Shown here one piece after another: positions 10,195 to 22,880 of a stretch of 25,000 nucleotides of DNA. Under the pieces are notes generated by a model. The model was not told the origin of the DNA. It worked only from the letters and a program-made list of their open reading frames with translations, and searched no databases. How positions within the stretch are numbered: the stretch's first letter is position 1; each line of letters opens with the position of its first letter. Made by a program: the position numbers and the translations under genes. This DNA is from Trachelipus rathkii (lineage: Eukaryota > Arthropoda > Malacostraca > Isopoda > Trachelipodidae), in contig JABUQX010021304.1 in assembly GCA_015478945.1 (NCBI GenBank), forward strand, positions 1-25,000, read 5' to 3'.

Positions 10195-12560
10195 AACTTT
10201 TTAATTCAAAGAAACTGACGCGACGACAGAGTGCAAACGATTAGGAAAGGGAAGAAAGAACGGGAGAGGCAGACGGAAAGCCAAGAAACGGGGGAACTGC
10301 AAGGGAAGGCCAGATGAGGGAGGCCGGACAGCAGAAAAGGAGACAGACAAGATGTGAAAAATTAAGACCTTACACGCGAACCGGGAAAGGGAGAGAAGGG
10401 CAGGGACAGACCAAGACGACGTGAAGTAGGGCAGGTGGAGCGAGAGGCGAAGAAGCGGGAAAGGAAGAGAGGGAGCAGCCAGAAGGGCGCGAAGGGAAAC
10501 ACGAAGAAGGAGAAGGAAAAGAAATTAGAGTGAGCAAGAAGAGAGGGAAGAAAAAGAGGGGGAGAAGCTGAAACCGGTACCGAAGACCGTGACACGTGGG
10601 AATCGGACAACACAAAAGAAAGGACGGCAGAAACGCCAGGAAAAAGGCAAACGCACCCGAGACCAACGCGGAAGGAAGAAACAAAAAGAAGGAACGACTG
10701 GGAGGAGAAAGGAAAAAGAGAAGCTGGACTTCATCAGACCAGCGCCGAAGGCGAGGGGAAAAAGAAATGGAGCCGAAGGGGATGAAAGAGTAACAGGAGG
10801 AGTAACCAAGGCACGGGACAGCCCCGAACAAGGGACGATAGGACCGAAACAAAAAGCCCAAAGGGAGGCGCAAAGAGACCGAGGAAGGGGAGGGCAAAGC
10901 CAGAATGGAGCGGACATTCCAAACGCGGCGAACGCCCGAGCAGAAAGAGGGGAAGAGGCGGCAGAAGAGAAAGCCGCACGACGGAGCAGAACAGAAGAAA
11001 AGGATGGAATGGAGGAAAGAAACGGACAAGCGATCGACCAATAGCAGTGGACACCCTGACCGGGAGAGCAGCGAGAGAAAAAGGAGGAAGCGAAAGGGGA
11101 ATCGGCACGCGGCGGCTACCTCGAGACCGGTCGAAGGGGGCAAAGAGCGTTCAAGGACTGAAGGCCCGGACACAGAAACCAAAAGAGGGGGGGCGACAGA
11201 CGACAAAAAAAGAAAAACGCAGATGGCCGGAAGAACCGGAACAACAAAGGGGTCAACACGCGTAGGCAACAGGGAGAGAGAAAGGATTACCGGAAGAGCC
11301 ACAAGACTGCCCCACTGGCAAAGTAACAAAAAATATAACAACGAAAACAGGAGGAGGGGAAACCAAAAAAGGCGGGAAACGAGTGGACGGAAGCTACGCA
11401 GCCAAACGAGAGTAAGATCCGACTAGACAAAGCCGGGCACGCCAGACAAAGCAAGCGACAGCAGAGAGACGATGCGACAAAAATACGAGACGGGGGGGCC
11501 CGAGAACGCAACGGCACAGGAAAAAGCATCGCAAGGGGAAACCGCGACCAGCGGAGAAAGAAGGGGGAAGAGCGAGCGGAGGAGAAGCGGATAGATATAA
11601 CGGGAAGGAAGGGGCACAAAGGACCAGCGAGCCATTGATAGAGACCAGAAGAACCAAACGGCAACAGCAAAAGGAATGAAAAGGAATAGCGGAAAAAAGA
11701 GAGGGAGGGCCCTAGCAAAGGAATAGAAACGCGCCGACATGACAAGAAGGAATGGGAAAAAGAACGGCCGGATGGAGAAAGCGAAGCCCGTGGCCGGCTA
11801 AGGGGGGGGGAGGGAGGAAACGCACTGGGGCAAAAAAGAACACAGCACAAGGGACAAAGAGAAACCGAAGCTGCGGAATAGGGAGTGACAAAATTAAGAA
11901 TTGAAGAAATTAGGCAGGAAAAGGCAAGGCAAAGACAAAAGGGGAAAGACGAGGAGGAAAAGAAGGAGGTAGGGGAAAAAGAAGGTCAAAAGGGACTGGC
12001 CGGAAGACTTGGGAAATACTGAAGAGGAGAAAGACTAAGCGGAAATGATCCCACGGGGGGCGGGCGCCAAATGCACGCGAAGACGCGCACGACCGGAGCG
12101 CACAGGGCAGCGGATGATGGAGCACCGAAGAAGAAAGCAACGAGAAACGGATGCAAGAAGCAAAAGAGAGCGGGAGTAGAAGATCAGGAGCGATGAGAGA
12201 AGAGACTGACCCGGGGAGTAAGAAGTGCGGACCAGGAGAATGAGGGATGCGTTGACCGAGCACGGAGAAGACGGTGGGATTGGCAGAAGAGAGTGATACA
12301 GAGGTATGAGGGAATAAAGAAAAGAACTGGGGAAAAGAACAATGAGGGAAGTGCCGGAAGGAAGGCACAACGAATAACCAAAAATCCGACCGGAGGGGGA
12401 AGGATGAGGGATGGTGACGGCGACATCAGAAACAACGCGAAGAGTCGCACGATTGGGAAGGCAGAACCAAAGGTTGATTGCCGAGGGGGAGAAGCCTACC
12501 GAACTCGGAGGAGGGTGAGAAGGAGGGCCGGGCAGCCACTGGAATTAGAAGACTCCAGCC
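10195..12560. repeat. T-poor, purine-rich block of higher GC
   Basis: About 2.4 kb in which the + strand is mainly A and G with some C and very little T. For example, 10921-10980 contains 24 G, 22 A, 14 C and no T. There is no fixed repeat unit. Because stop codons need T on one strand or A on the other in specific orders, both strands are open for long stretches. This gives frames up to 323 residues (10370-11341, reverse) made of Ser, Leu, Phe, Pro and Arg, or of Arg, Lys, Glu and Gly on the + strand. None shows a domain, and I treat them all as artefacts of composition. It may be a degenerate GA-type satellite or a poorly resolved consensus of one. Confidence 0.7.
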
Positions 12561-13030
12561 GTGGGAGATAAAAAAAGAGAAGAATAGAGGAGAGAACGCA
12601 AGGAAAAGAGAGAAATAGAGAGAAAGATAAAATAAAGAAGATAAGAAACACTTACCAAGAGAAGGATAGATGAAAAGAAAAAAAAGAAGAAATGGAAAAG
12701 AGAGATAATAAGAATAAACCGCCCCAGAGAGTAAAAAGAGAGAGAATAGATGAAAGAGAGGAAAAAGAGGGAGGTGGAGTGAGGGATTGAGGGAGACGGA
12801 GAGGGGGATGAGAGAAAAGACAGTATGAAGAGAGAAGAAAAATAGACGCAATGAACAGAAGAGATTGAAATAAGGGGATAGACAGAGACAATAAGACGTA
12901 AAAAGAAGAAGAAAGAAGAGAGAAGAATAAAAAGAAAAATAGAGAGAGAAAAGAAGAAGAGAGAAGAAGAAAGAAAAGAGATATTAGGAAGGAAGATATA
13001 AAATAAGAAAAATAAAAATAAATACACACG
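12561..13030. repeat. A/G-only low-complexity block
   Basis: C nearly disappears from the + strand and the sequence becomes A/G, mostly GAAA, GAGA and AAGA motifs. 12901-12960 holds 42 A, 16 G, 2 T and no C. The reverse-strand frames over it (12426-13113) are Phe/Leu/Ser-rich artefacts. Such polypurine-polypyrimidine DNA can form triplex (H-DNA) structures in general. Here this is only inferred from composition. Confidence 0.8.
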
Positions 13031-14580
13031 ATCATAATAATACCACAGACAACACGACAACAAGGAGCGCCAACTCTCCCACTACAAGCAAAAACCATAC
13101 ATCCACCACTCAATACGAGAGAAGAACATTGTTATGCAAATCGTATTGTAACTAATAAATGCAGAAGTAAGAAGAGGACGCACAGCAAAAGAAAAGACAC
13201 AAGAATGCAAAATTCTCCCTTACTCGGATAGAGGAGAACTCTGTCGCAACAGCTCTTAAATAAATAAACTCACACAGTATGCTTCATGTGTGCACAAACT
13301 TGCGAGCATCTCGATTCCAATCACCGAATAAAGTATGTCTGTGTCATGGCACTGTAGACCTCAGGAGTTCTATCCAGGGGGCCTCACTAGCGAATACCCC
13401 CTGCACAAGTACTCACACAGCAAACTTGCCTACTCAACAAGACTTTCACGCCACGCAATCACTAACTCCCTGCATCTAGGACAGGTCCAGAGAACATGAT
13501 TTTTTTTTATATTGGCTATAGATACGGGGATACCCCAGCGGAGTTGGCTAGTCACTGTATCAGCAACAATTAAAATGAACTAGATATAAAACCGACGACA
13601 TCTAACACGCACATGCCGGACACACATCTTTGAAAGATCCAAGACACTGCACTTTGCACATAGCGCCAAACAGTATCAGGGGATTAGATGGTCGCTCTAC
13701 AAGACTCATAGCCACTCTCCGTTGCTATCTAACTATGTCTCTATATTCTTATCATAAGACCGTGTATATCACTCAGTGGATAAAGTAAATAGTCATATGC
13801 TGCGCCGCCTAACACCGCACCGAAAGATATAGCATAGCCGGCCTACCTTGGTGTGTGTGACATAGAAGACGTGTAAATAAAATATACTCTGCCATAAAAA
13901 CTCTTAGTATGTATTGCATAACCTTATTAACAAATATATTAACACGGTGCACTATCTTCATCAATGACAATAGAAATAATAGTAGATATGACACATAAGA
14001 GCGACTCTGCAGTCATCAAACGTAGCGAACACCAGCCACTCTTCTATATTTTGATGCATTCATTGCACTATCTTCAGAACACTACAATTCTCTGTACATT
14101 TGCTATAACCCGGCAATGCTCAAATAATTTACCAGTATCACTAATTAAACTGAAGCATATCAGTTTAAGAAAAGTATTCAATAATCATTAATAATTAAGC
14201 ATTTGACCTCAAAACTTCTCTTAAAACTGAACTCAAAGCTCAAACCGTACTATCTCAACTATACGGATAGGGGCAAAACTCACCCTGACACTAAACATAC
14301 TCACGACAATAAGATGAGCTAGCCAACCAGCAATCCACCTTAAGATCAGTATATACACACTCAAAATACAAATTACACCGCATTAAGATATAGTATAAGA
14401 ACATAATACCCCTACTTATCCACCAGTCACTCGACCACATACTAATAATAACACACACTACGTACGGTCAACATACTCTTACTTTTTGTTTCCAGAAGTT
14501 CATTTCACAGAGTATCATTTCGATCGTGGAATTCTTTAACATTTTGTCTTATGGATTTAAAACCATTTTTAATCTTATTC
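13031..14580. other. A/C-leaning unique sequence, no gene seen
   Basis: Composition shifts to A and C on the + strand with modest G. Small frames (13279-13479 and 13964-14191 on +, 13809-13994 on the reverse strand) have no recognisable motif. Short T runs occur at 13500-13508 and 14581-14588. I see nothing else supportable. Confidence 0.4.
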
Positions 14581-14602
14581 TTTTTTTTCTGAAGGCCCCA
14601 TC

Positions 14603-14622
14603 TCACTCACTCACTCACTCAC
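14603..14622. repeat. (TCAC)5 microsatellite
   Basis: Five exact copies of the tetranucleotide TCAC directly after a short GC-richer stretch. Confidence 0.9.
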
Positions 14623-14639
14623 ACTATCCATCAACATCC

Positions 14640-15484
14640 GCTGTCATCTGACAATAATGTAAAGTTAACTACGGCGAGCGCGCGTATTTAACATGCATCG
14701 GGCTAAGTCCACGCGTAACGTTTAGGATTGTGATATTCATAATTGCGGGCGGTGTCGGATGTACGAGATTCACCTAATGAAGAATCGTTATTTATTGCGT
14801 CCTTCTTGAACTCTCGGCGGCCTCATTACATGTGTTACAATCTAAAAATAACGCGTGTGAGCGGGAGGACAATAGTTATATAGTGATACTTATTCCTGGC
14901 CTCCTGGCATGGTGTTGGGTCACCGTATGGCGTTGTCCGGGCGAGGGGAGCCCCAACCGTACGGATATTAGCTTCCTCAGGGCTACTCTGTTCACACTTC
15001 TTGGAGTCGAACCGATTTATATTAACTCACAGATTCACGACTACCGGCCAGAGTACAGTATCAGGCACTCTCAAGCTTTTTTGCTCTAAAGGAAACTACC
15101 AAAACTCCAATTGCGGTCAGGTACGTCCACAGATACGCTTCTCCTACCTGCTGGCCGCCCCAGTGAGGAACATAGAGAAGAGACAAAAATGCCCAAAAGG
15201 ACACGAGGGGGAAGAACCCTCAACATTAACGCTCGACAGAGTCTCGCGTCGATAGCACCACATCGGATGCAAGGGCTGTATGAGCCCGGAAATGTGAAGT
15301 GCGCGGTCGTAGCTCAATACATTGGCCAGTGGAGTACTACATGATCAGGATCTCGTGCTACGTCCCGGCCGGCTCGTCAGCGTCTGCACGAGAGAGAGGC
15401 GGAGACGGGGGGGATATAGTCATGAAAGAAATACGAAAGACTCAAAGGATCAGAGTCGAGATCTCTCCTCTCTCATTGGAGTAA
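14640..15484 (+). other. GC-richer island with staggered short frames
   Basis: CpG-containing, mixed sequence in contrast to its surroundings. Four + strand frames overlap in a staircase: 14832-15089 (85 residues), 15001-15255 (84), 15111-15344 (77) and 15299-15484 (61), using all three frames in turn. The first has a hydrophobic stretch (IVILIPGLLAWCWVTVW, about residues 18-34). I recognise no domain in any of them. The staircase could be a decayed or frameshifted coding region, or simply the result of higher GC. On the reverse strand, 15013-15003 reads GGTTCGACTCC, which matches an RNA polymerase III B-box, but no tRNA folds around it. Confidence 0.25.
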
Positions 15485-16240
15485 TAGATGAATTTTAATT
15501 TTCATCGACACCTTATATTATCCAACATCATTTTCTTTTACCGTTGATAACCTTTTATAAGAATACCATTCTACACAATCCTATATTTTTCTTTTCATGA
15601 TCTTTTGATAAGATATATTTATTTATAACAAAAAGTAAAATCAAAAAAATAATTAATAGATTATTAAAAATCACTCTATAGAAGAATCTAAATGTTCTTA
15701 AAAACATTTAATTACCAAAGATCTTAGAAAGAATTCGTTTACACACACATGAGGGACAGCCGCCAAGCCGCAGCCAGCATGCCGCCACCGAAAGCCGACA
15801 CATATACTAAATTCTTCTTGCGAAAATCACCTCACAGTCGCAATTTAAGTTACATTTCCACACTCCGCCAACGCGCACCCGCGACCTCCCGTTGTGCTAT
15901 CCTGCATATCCTGTGTTAAAATCGCAAGTCCAGCACGGGTCACAATAAGGATGCGGTGATTGAGAGCTTTTTTATTATATTTAAAATATTCTCGAAATAG
16001 ACCAGTAAAGAGAAGGATAATGAGAATACTAACTATCCCCAGCAATAATAATAGAATTGAAATTTTATTCCAATAATAAATTATTTAAAGAAGAAGAAAA
16101 GAGAATCATTAAGAAAGCTTCAATAGCAGTCTAACATCAAAAAAAATAAACTGTTTCATTATAAAAATCAAATATCCTTTTTTATATTCACATATAAATT
16201 TTAAATTCTTTTTCAATAAATCATAAAATAATTTATTTCA
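15485..16240. other. AT-rich sequence around a short GC-richer patch
   Basis: 15730-15960 is GC-richer and is flanked by AT-rich sequence. A reverse-strand frame (15845-16045, 66 residues) begins with a hydrophobic segment (about residues 3-18) and ends in Gly/Cys/Thr-rich sequence. I do not recognise it. TAGCACAACGGG on the reverse strand (15899-15888) fits the A-box consensus of tRNA-type promoters, but I cannot fold a tRNA from it. A tRNA-derived repeat remnant is possible. Confidence 0.25.
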
Positions 16241-16900
16241 TATTGTATCAACGCGAGAGTGTGCGAAGGGCACAAGTACCTTCCAATTATGAACAAATAT
16301 TGTAGGGTTGTTAAAGTGTCACGGTTATATCGTTTTTATTTACTGATATGAGATGTAAAATCCTTGTGCACTTACAAAAATACTGTGATGGTTTTGCATA
16401 ACAATATAATTTATAAAATATAACGACTTTATCAAAACCTAGTGCGTGTGTCTTATATAATATGTGCCAAATTGAATATTACCACATTATGCAAGCTCAA
16501 TATAGTGAAAGATCTATGCTGTTTACTCAGAGATAATGAACTTCTCCTAAATTTCATATCACCATGTCACCCTTCTAAGGAATGCCACTATTTTTCTCTT
16601 CCTTTAATCAGAATATAGTAGATGGGCTTTTATTTTTAAACCGTTTATCTATCAATATTATCTATCTAAAAGTATAAATGTTATATATTCGAGACAAAAA
16701 GAACTGATATCTTTAGTAATGACCCAATAAGGCGTGTATCGTTCTACGCAGTAATTTGCTTGATAAGGTGATAGGTAGAAAGGTAAGGGTGAGATAGCAA
16801 AGTACGAGGGGCGCTCCACCGGTCCTTCAGCCCGGGAAACGGAACAGCTCTAGGAATAGGTATATACCAAACCGCAAGAGAGATATATGAATATATATAG
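16241..16900. other. AT-rich unique sequence, no gene seen
   Basis: Ordinary AT-rich sequence with a short GC-richer stretch at about 16800-16850. No open frame, RNA gene or repeat can be supported. Confidence 0.45.
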
Positions 16901-19060
16901 TATATAGATAAGATATAATATAAAAAGAAAGAGAGATGATATATATAATAAAGTAGATAATAAAGATAGATAAAGATAGAGAGTAAATATAAATATATTA
17001 TTATATATTATACATCTAGTTACTGCAGATCCTCATATTTATCTTGTATTGTAATTTGTATCTCTCCAAATTAACCTTTTCTTAATCAAAAATTCTTAAT
17101 CTATCAACGTTATTCAATCTTTCTTTCTAAAATGACAACAGCATCTATCAGCACAAAAGTAGAACACTGCACAGAAGCGTGATGGGCCTAGCAGTGAACA
17201 AAAAAAGAGTAAAGTAGGATAAGAAAATATATTACGATGAATAATGAATGTTAAAAAATATTCCAGAGATATTTATACCCTGAATATTATCATTTGTTTT
17301 TCAACATAATGAATATAGTAAAATAATAAATATGATATATATACACTTTGAAAGGAATAGTATTCGCATGTAATGAAAAAAGAAAAAAAAATGAAAAATA
17401 GTATTAGAAATATATATATATAAATGTTAAGTCATTATGAATATAATAGAGTGGAGGAAATATGTTGTATATAAGATAATTTGGTAATGAATATATAGTT
17501 AGTATAATAAATAAAGTATAAATAGGATATAGGTAAATTAAAGATATATAATAGAATAAATAATAGAGAGAGAGATATATATATAAAATATAGATAAAAT
17601 ATAAAATATAAGTATATACTATAATAAATACATAAATAAGAAATATATATATAGTAATAGTAATAATATAAAAGAATAGATAGATAAGATATACAATTTA
17701 AAGAAAATTATGACATAATATATATATAGAGTATATAAAATGAAAAATAATATACAGAAATAGAGATATATATAAATATAATATAAATATACAATAAATA
17801 TAAAATAATAAAATAGTAAGAACTAATAAATATAAAATAGATAAACAAGTAAATGAATTAAAATAGAAAAATATATAGAGATACGGCCGTAAGTGAGTAC
17901 GCGAATGAAGAATACTAATACCATAATAATCAATAAAGAATAATAAATAGAGAGTTAAATAAAAGCCACCAGAGGCAAATATAGAACGGAATGAACATAA
18001 GAGAGGAAATATATATAAAAATAGTCCGTAGGAATGGAATAGTAGGAATAACTCATAAATAAAGTGAATGCGACGAAGTAGCGAAAGATCTATACTAGGT
18101 GAGTGAGACTAGCAGCGTGAGGAATCCTATAGATATATAAACCCGGCGGATACCGGGGTGCGATAAATAAATGAGGGATGCCGTGAGTGAGGAATAATAC
18201 TATAGTGAAGGCGCAAGCTCACTGTACCGTAGGTAAAATACCTATGAGCGCGGGTAGCCTAGTGAGAAGCCTCAGCGTGTAGATAGTATGAAGGAGGGCG
18301 GGAGGGAAGAGGATGTAGGCGAGCGGAGTTTAGTGAAATAGTTGAATAGCGAGCTAGATATAAATACTACTAAACATGATAAAGCGTGAGGGTAATAAAA
18401 TACGGCGAACGGAGCGAAAATGATGCACCTCAGCTAGCTAAGCATTGAGATCACTATAAAGTGAATAAACTAAAATAAAAGGGGACAAAGGAAAGTAGTG
18501 CTAATATTTATAGACTGCTCACTCGAGCTTGCAAAGAACGGTGTTCAGAGTGGTAAGAATGATTAAGAGAATATAAAAGTAAAAGAAAAGAAAAGCTCCA
18601 GCTTAGTATAAGCAGTAATAATATATATTCATATGAGGTATAAGGTCGAATACAATATAGCCATACAATAATAAGAAAACTACTGCATAATAGAATAAGG
18701 AAAAAATAGAATTAAAGGTAAAAATAAATCATGACATAAAAATTCTAACAAAGAAAGTTTCAAAGCTATGAAGAGGAATTTGAGCGCTTACAACAAAGGA
18801 GTAACATACAAAAGGAATAGAGAATAAAAAAAGGAAAGGAAGGAAAAAGAAATACGTAAGCTAGAACGAATTAAAATTGATAACATGAAAATGCGATAAC
18901 AATTATATAATAACAAAATAACTAAGAGTAGAATAGCTAAGAAGATATATATACACATAGAAAAAAAAGTGAGCATAAATTTACCAAAGGATGATAAGAT
19001 AGAATAAATACATAACATAAATAAAAACAATAAATAAAATGAATATCTATATATAAATAT
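16901..19060. other. A-rich, C-poor compositional block
   Basis: The + strand is rich in A with G as the main partner and little C. For instance, 17521-17580 has no C, and the following lines have one or two per 60 bases. Short motifs such as ATAGAGA and AATAAA recur without a fixed period. A part richer in G and C (about 17880-18540) sits in the middle. The reverse-strand frame 18788-19030 is a Leu/Ile/Phe-rich by-product of composition. No gene is supported. Confidence 0.6.
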
Positions 19061-19327
19061 ATATTATCAATCACATATCTGTGGTGGTTCAAGTGGTTGG
19101 AGCAAATATAAGAGTAAAAAGTTAGTATTATATATATATATAATACCTATGAATTCTTATTGGAGTGTATGTTCATGACAGAGGAACACTAACACCATAT
19201 AAAGTAGCTCGAATAATAGACTCATATTAAGATACTAAATATAGCTATATATATATAATATAATATTAATATATATATATATTATATATATTATATATAT
19301 TATATTTATATACTATATATATATATA

Positions 19328-19366
<39 letters not shown>

Positions 19367-19418
19367 CATATATCTATATATATATATTATATATATATAG
19401 TATATAATATTATATATA

Positions 19419-19457
<39 letters not shown>

Positions 19458-19500
19458 TATATATATATATATGTTATATATATATACTATATTTATAACT
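19061..19500. repeat. TA-repeat zone at the composition switch
   Basis: After a short unique stretch (to about 19235) the sequence is nearly all TA dinucleotides to about 19490, including a perfect 32-base run at 19331-19362. It lies exactly between the C-poor block on the left and the G-poor block on the right. The two flanks are not reverse complements of each other where I compared them. Confidence 0.85.
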
Positions 19501-22500
19501 ATTTTGTTAATGTTCATTGGTTAACTATCATCTATGTATCATTTTCTATTTTGAATATTTTTCCCTTTAATAATTTATATTATTTTCAAATTTTTTTTTT
19601 TTTTTTTTTTTTGTTTTTTTTACATATTAAAAACCACCTCACTTTCTTTTCCGCTTTTCATTACATATTTTTATGGAATAATAATAGGAAATCCCACCCA
19701 ATCCCAATCCTAACTCAAATCTCTCATTTTTGTTCTCATAACATTTTTTTTAAAATTCATATTATAATTATCATACCATTATTAAAACATAATAATTTTA
19801 TTTTTACATTAACAAATTTTCTTTAAATAATTATTCGCGAACCACAAACTAACTATTCCTTTTATTGTTCTATTCTCACTCAAAATCAATTCTATAGCAT
19901 TTCAAACCCTTTATTTTCTATTTCTACTCATTTTTTTAATTCTATTATCAAATTCATATGACTAATCCAAGGGTGATTAACCTATATAAATATATATTTC
20001 TCCCAACTTCACTTCTTCTTATATATATTTTCATAATATCAAAAATTGAGTTTACATTTTTCATTATTCTCTTTATCTCTTTTCCTCAACCTCTATCCCA
20101 ATATAATGTTTTATCCTTTCCCCAAATTTTATAACATTACTCAATCAATTTCTAATAATTCTCCTATATAACATTTATTAATCTTTTCATGAATAAAAAA
20201 ATTACCCCTCAACCTAAATAAAGTGTTCCTTTTCATTTATCACTTTCAATTGTTTTCTATTATTTTTACATAATAATTTTTTTTTTTTTATTTTGATACA
20301 AAAATGTTTTAATTTTCTCAACATTGTTATATTGATAACCATTCTCAAAAAATATTTAAAATTTATTATTTTTTGGATTTTTTTATATGTAAATTATGAA
20401 CATTTTTCAGATGCTTCCATTTCCAATTTTTTTTCTTCCATTCCTTTAGAATCTCAACCATTTCTTCAAGAATAATTTTAAATCTTAATACTGTAGCACA
20501 TTATTAATGCAAAATATTTTATCATATTTTAAAATATTTTAATAATTTTTTTATTTTATTTATTTTTCATAATTTTAACATTTCTGAAATTTCTTATTAT
20601 GATATTCTTTTAATTAAAATTTAATGAAAATTTTTATTGTCAAACAATAGGCGTTACTACGTAAGCAATAGTTTTTACATTTGGGAATTCCGAAACATTT
20701 ATTTCTTATATTTAAATTTAGAACATAAATATGTCATTACTAACTTTTGATCTAATTTATAATTATCTTTTCGTAAAATAATTTTATCTTATATATTTAT
20801 CTACTCAATTCCATACTCTATCAACGAATCCTTTTATATATCGTATTTTTTTTTTTCCACGCACCCAATTACTCCACTTTCCTGCACTTGGTTAGAGACC
20901 ATAAAAATCAATTAATAATATTGGATAATTAAATTTCACCATTCTTACCTCTATCTTCTTAAATGCCAATCTTATTATCTTAACTAATTTAATTAATACT
21001 TTTAATATTATTTTTTGTCATTATATTAACTAAAAATTTTCAATATCTTGTATATAAACTATTATATCTTTATTACTATAGTTTTTAATTATCAAAAATG
21101 ATCTCCCTTTTTTCTTTATCTTTTTTACACTTCTCTCTTTACATCATTTATTAAATTTATTATTTATTAATTCATATTATATTATATTTTTAAACTATTA
21201 CATTTCCTATCTCTTATCACACTCCATCAAAACACTTTTATTATTTTCCCATGCTTGTCTACTATCCTTCCTTTAACACTCATTTTTCTCATAGATCTTT
21301 TTCTTCCCTATCAGTCTAATTCAACTTTTAATATTTCATATTAAACCTTATATTTATAATAATCAGATTATGTTGAATTCCTAAATATTAATTTTATAGT
21401 TAAATATACAATTATTATCCTATGTGCTGGTCTTTTTATTATTGATATTTGTTAAAGATATTGAATATGTTAATAATATTAACAAACAAAATATTTTTAA
21501 AATTGTATTATATATTTTTTACAGTAAAAATATCAACAATGATAAAATCAATGAAAATAATGAATTATTTTCTCACTTAATCCCCTACCTACCTATTACT
21601 TATGTTTTATACTAGTCTTGTACCCAATTATTATCTTTATCTATATTTAAAATTAAATTAATATTTTATATTACTAACTATAGTTCCTATTCAAGCCCAT
21701 TTCTCTCTCTTAATTTATCTATTTTTCATTCCCACATCTTAACCATCTTATTTTTTTTTATAAAAATATTTATTTTAATATGTTATTAACCCTCTCATAC
21801 CCTCTACTTTATTCCCCTTCCTTTTATCTTTTACCGTTAAATCTTCCTCCTATCCAAACCAACATTAACTTTGAATTAATTGATTTACACACAAAGGAAC
21901 CTCGAACTTCCCCCTCACTTATCTAAATTTCTCTTTCTTCTAAATCCTTCTTTCAACTTTTATATTTTATATACAATTTTTACACGTAACTTTATTATTT
22001 TTTTTAATAAATAGTAAGTGTTTCTCTTTTTGTTAATTAACGTTTTCTTTATAATATTAATTACTATATTTATTATTAAAATCATCTTAAATATTAAGTT
22101 ATTTTTCTACATTTCATTATTAAATAATTTTTTATTAAAATATTATGAACTAATTATCCTCTCAAAGGTAATATCTTAATTAAAAGCAGACTTCATTACT
22201 TTGCTAATTTTCTTTTAAACATATTTTTTATATTTTTTTTTAATATTATTTTAAAATTCAACTTTTAAACCAATATTTAATAAAATTCTTTTATATCAAT
22301 TATTTTTTTTAAATAATTGATAATGCTATTTTTTTTTTTAATCAACTATTATTTGCTTTATCATTTTTTTCATCTTCAATTCATATTTATTTTTTTTATA
22401 TCACTCTTCTTATTCAATCTCTGGGGGACCTACAGAACTTTCCCGCTTATAATACACCTATTTCCTTTAGTATTTATCTTACTTTTTAAACCTAAAAATT

Positions 22501-22880
22501 AACTAAGCACTTTAAACTTTGCTATTTTTTTTATTCATATATCTTTAAAATATTGCTTAAGAAAATTAATATTTTCTTTTTTAATTATTAAACTATTAAT
22601 TTTCAAACTGTTTTTTTCATTTTATACATTTGTTTTTCCCTTTTATTTTTTCATATAAAAATTATTTCAATATTTTAATATTACTACTTATTTTATACCA
22701 CACAAATTTCGTAAACCTTTTAAATTTCACTATCAGTTAATTTAGATTGTTATTTAAATATACCTTTTTATTAATTTACTTCTCGTTCAACAAAATCCCT
22801 CATAAGCTTTTTAAGAAAATAGTTTTAATAAGTTTTAAATAAGATTAAAAAATCATTTAGAAAAAACTAATCTAAAAACA
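19501..22880. other. T-rich, G-poor compositional block
   Basis: More than 3 kb in which the + strand is T-dominated with A and C and very little G. 21111-21252 has no G at all over 142 bases. It holds a 22-base T run at 19591-19612 and other T runs. The + strand frames (19551-19826, 20293-20475, 21424-21615, 22317-22502) are Phe/Ile/Leu-rich and show no domain. No fixed repeat unit is visible and no gene is supported. Confidence 0.65.

Noticed and set aside
10370..11341. A 323-residue reverse-strand open frame and its + strand counterparts (10589-11044, 10905-11426)
   Set aside because: The block has almost no T on +, which removes stop codons on both strands. The products are Ser/Leu/Phe/Pro or Arg/Lys/Glu/Gly mixtures without any domain.
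11287..13113. A further series of reverse-strand frames up to 187 residues
   Set aside because: Same compositional cause. Several overlap one another in all frames, which real genes do not do.
15003..15050. Perfect B-box (reverse strand) hinting at a tRNA gene or SINE
   Set aside because: The flanking bases do not form a T-stem of five pairs, and no A-box fits at the right distance.
15304..15345. TAGCTCAATACATTGG resembling a tRNA D-arm on +
   Set aside because: No T-arm, anticodon stem or acceptor pairing follows.
9219..16280. Shared 11-mer GGGCACAAGTA at about 9222 and 16268
   Set aside because: Many 11-mer matches are expected by chance in 25 kb, and the flanking bases do not align.
19551..22502. 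Several Phe/Ile/Leu-rich + strand frames that look like membrane proteins
   Set aside because: They follow the T-rich composition, have no charged or Gly/Pro pattern of real membrane proteins, and lack any recognisable start context.
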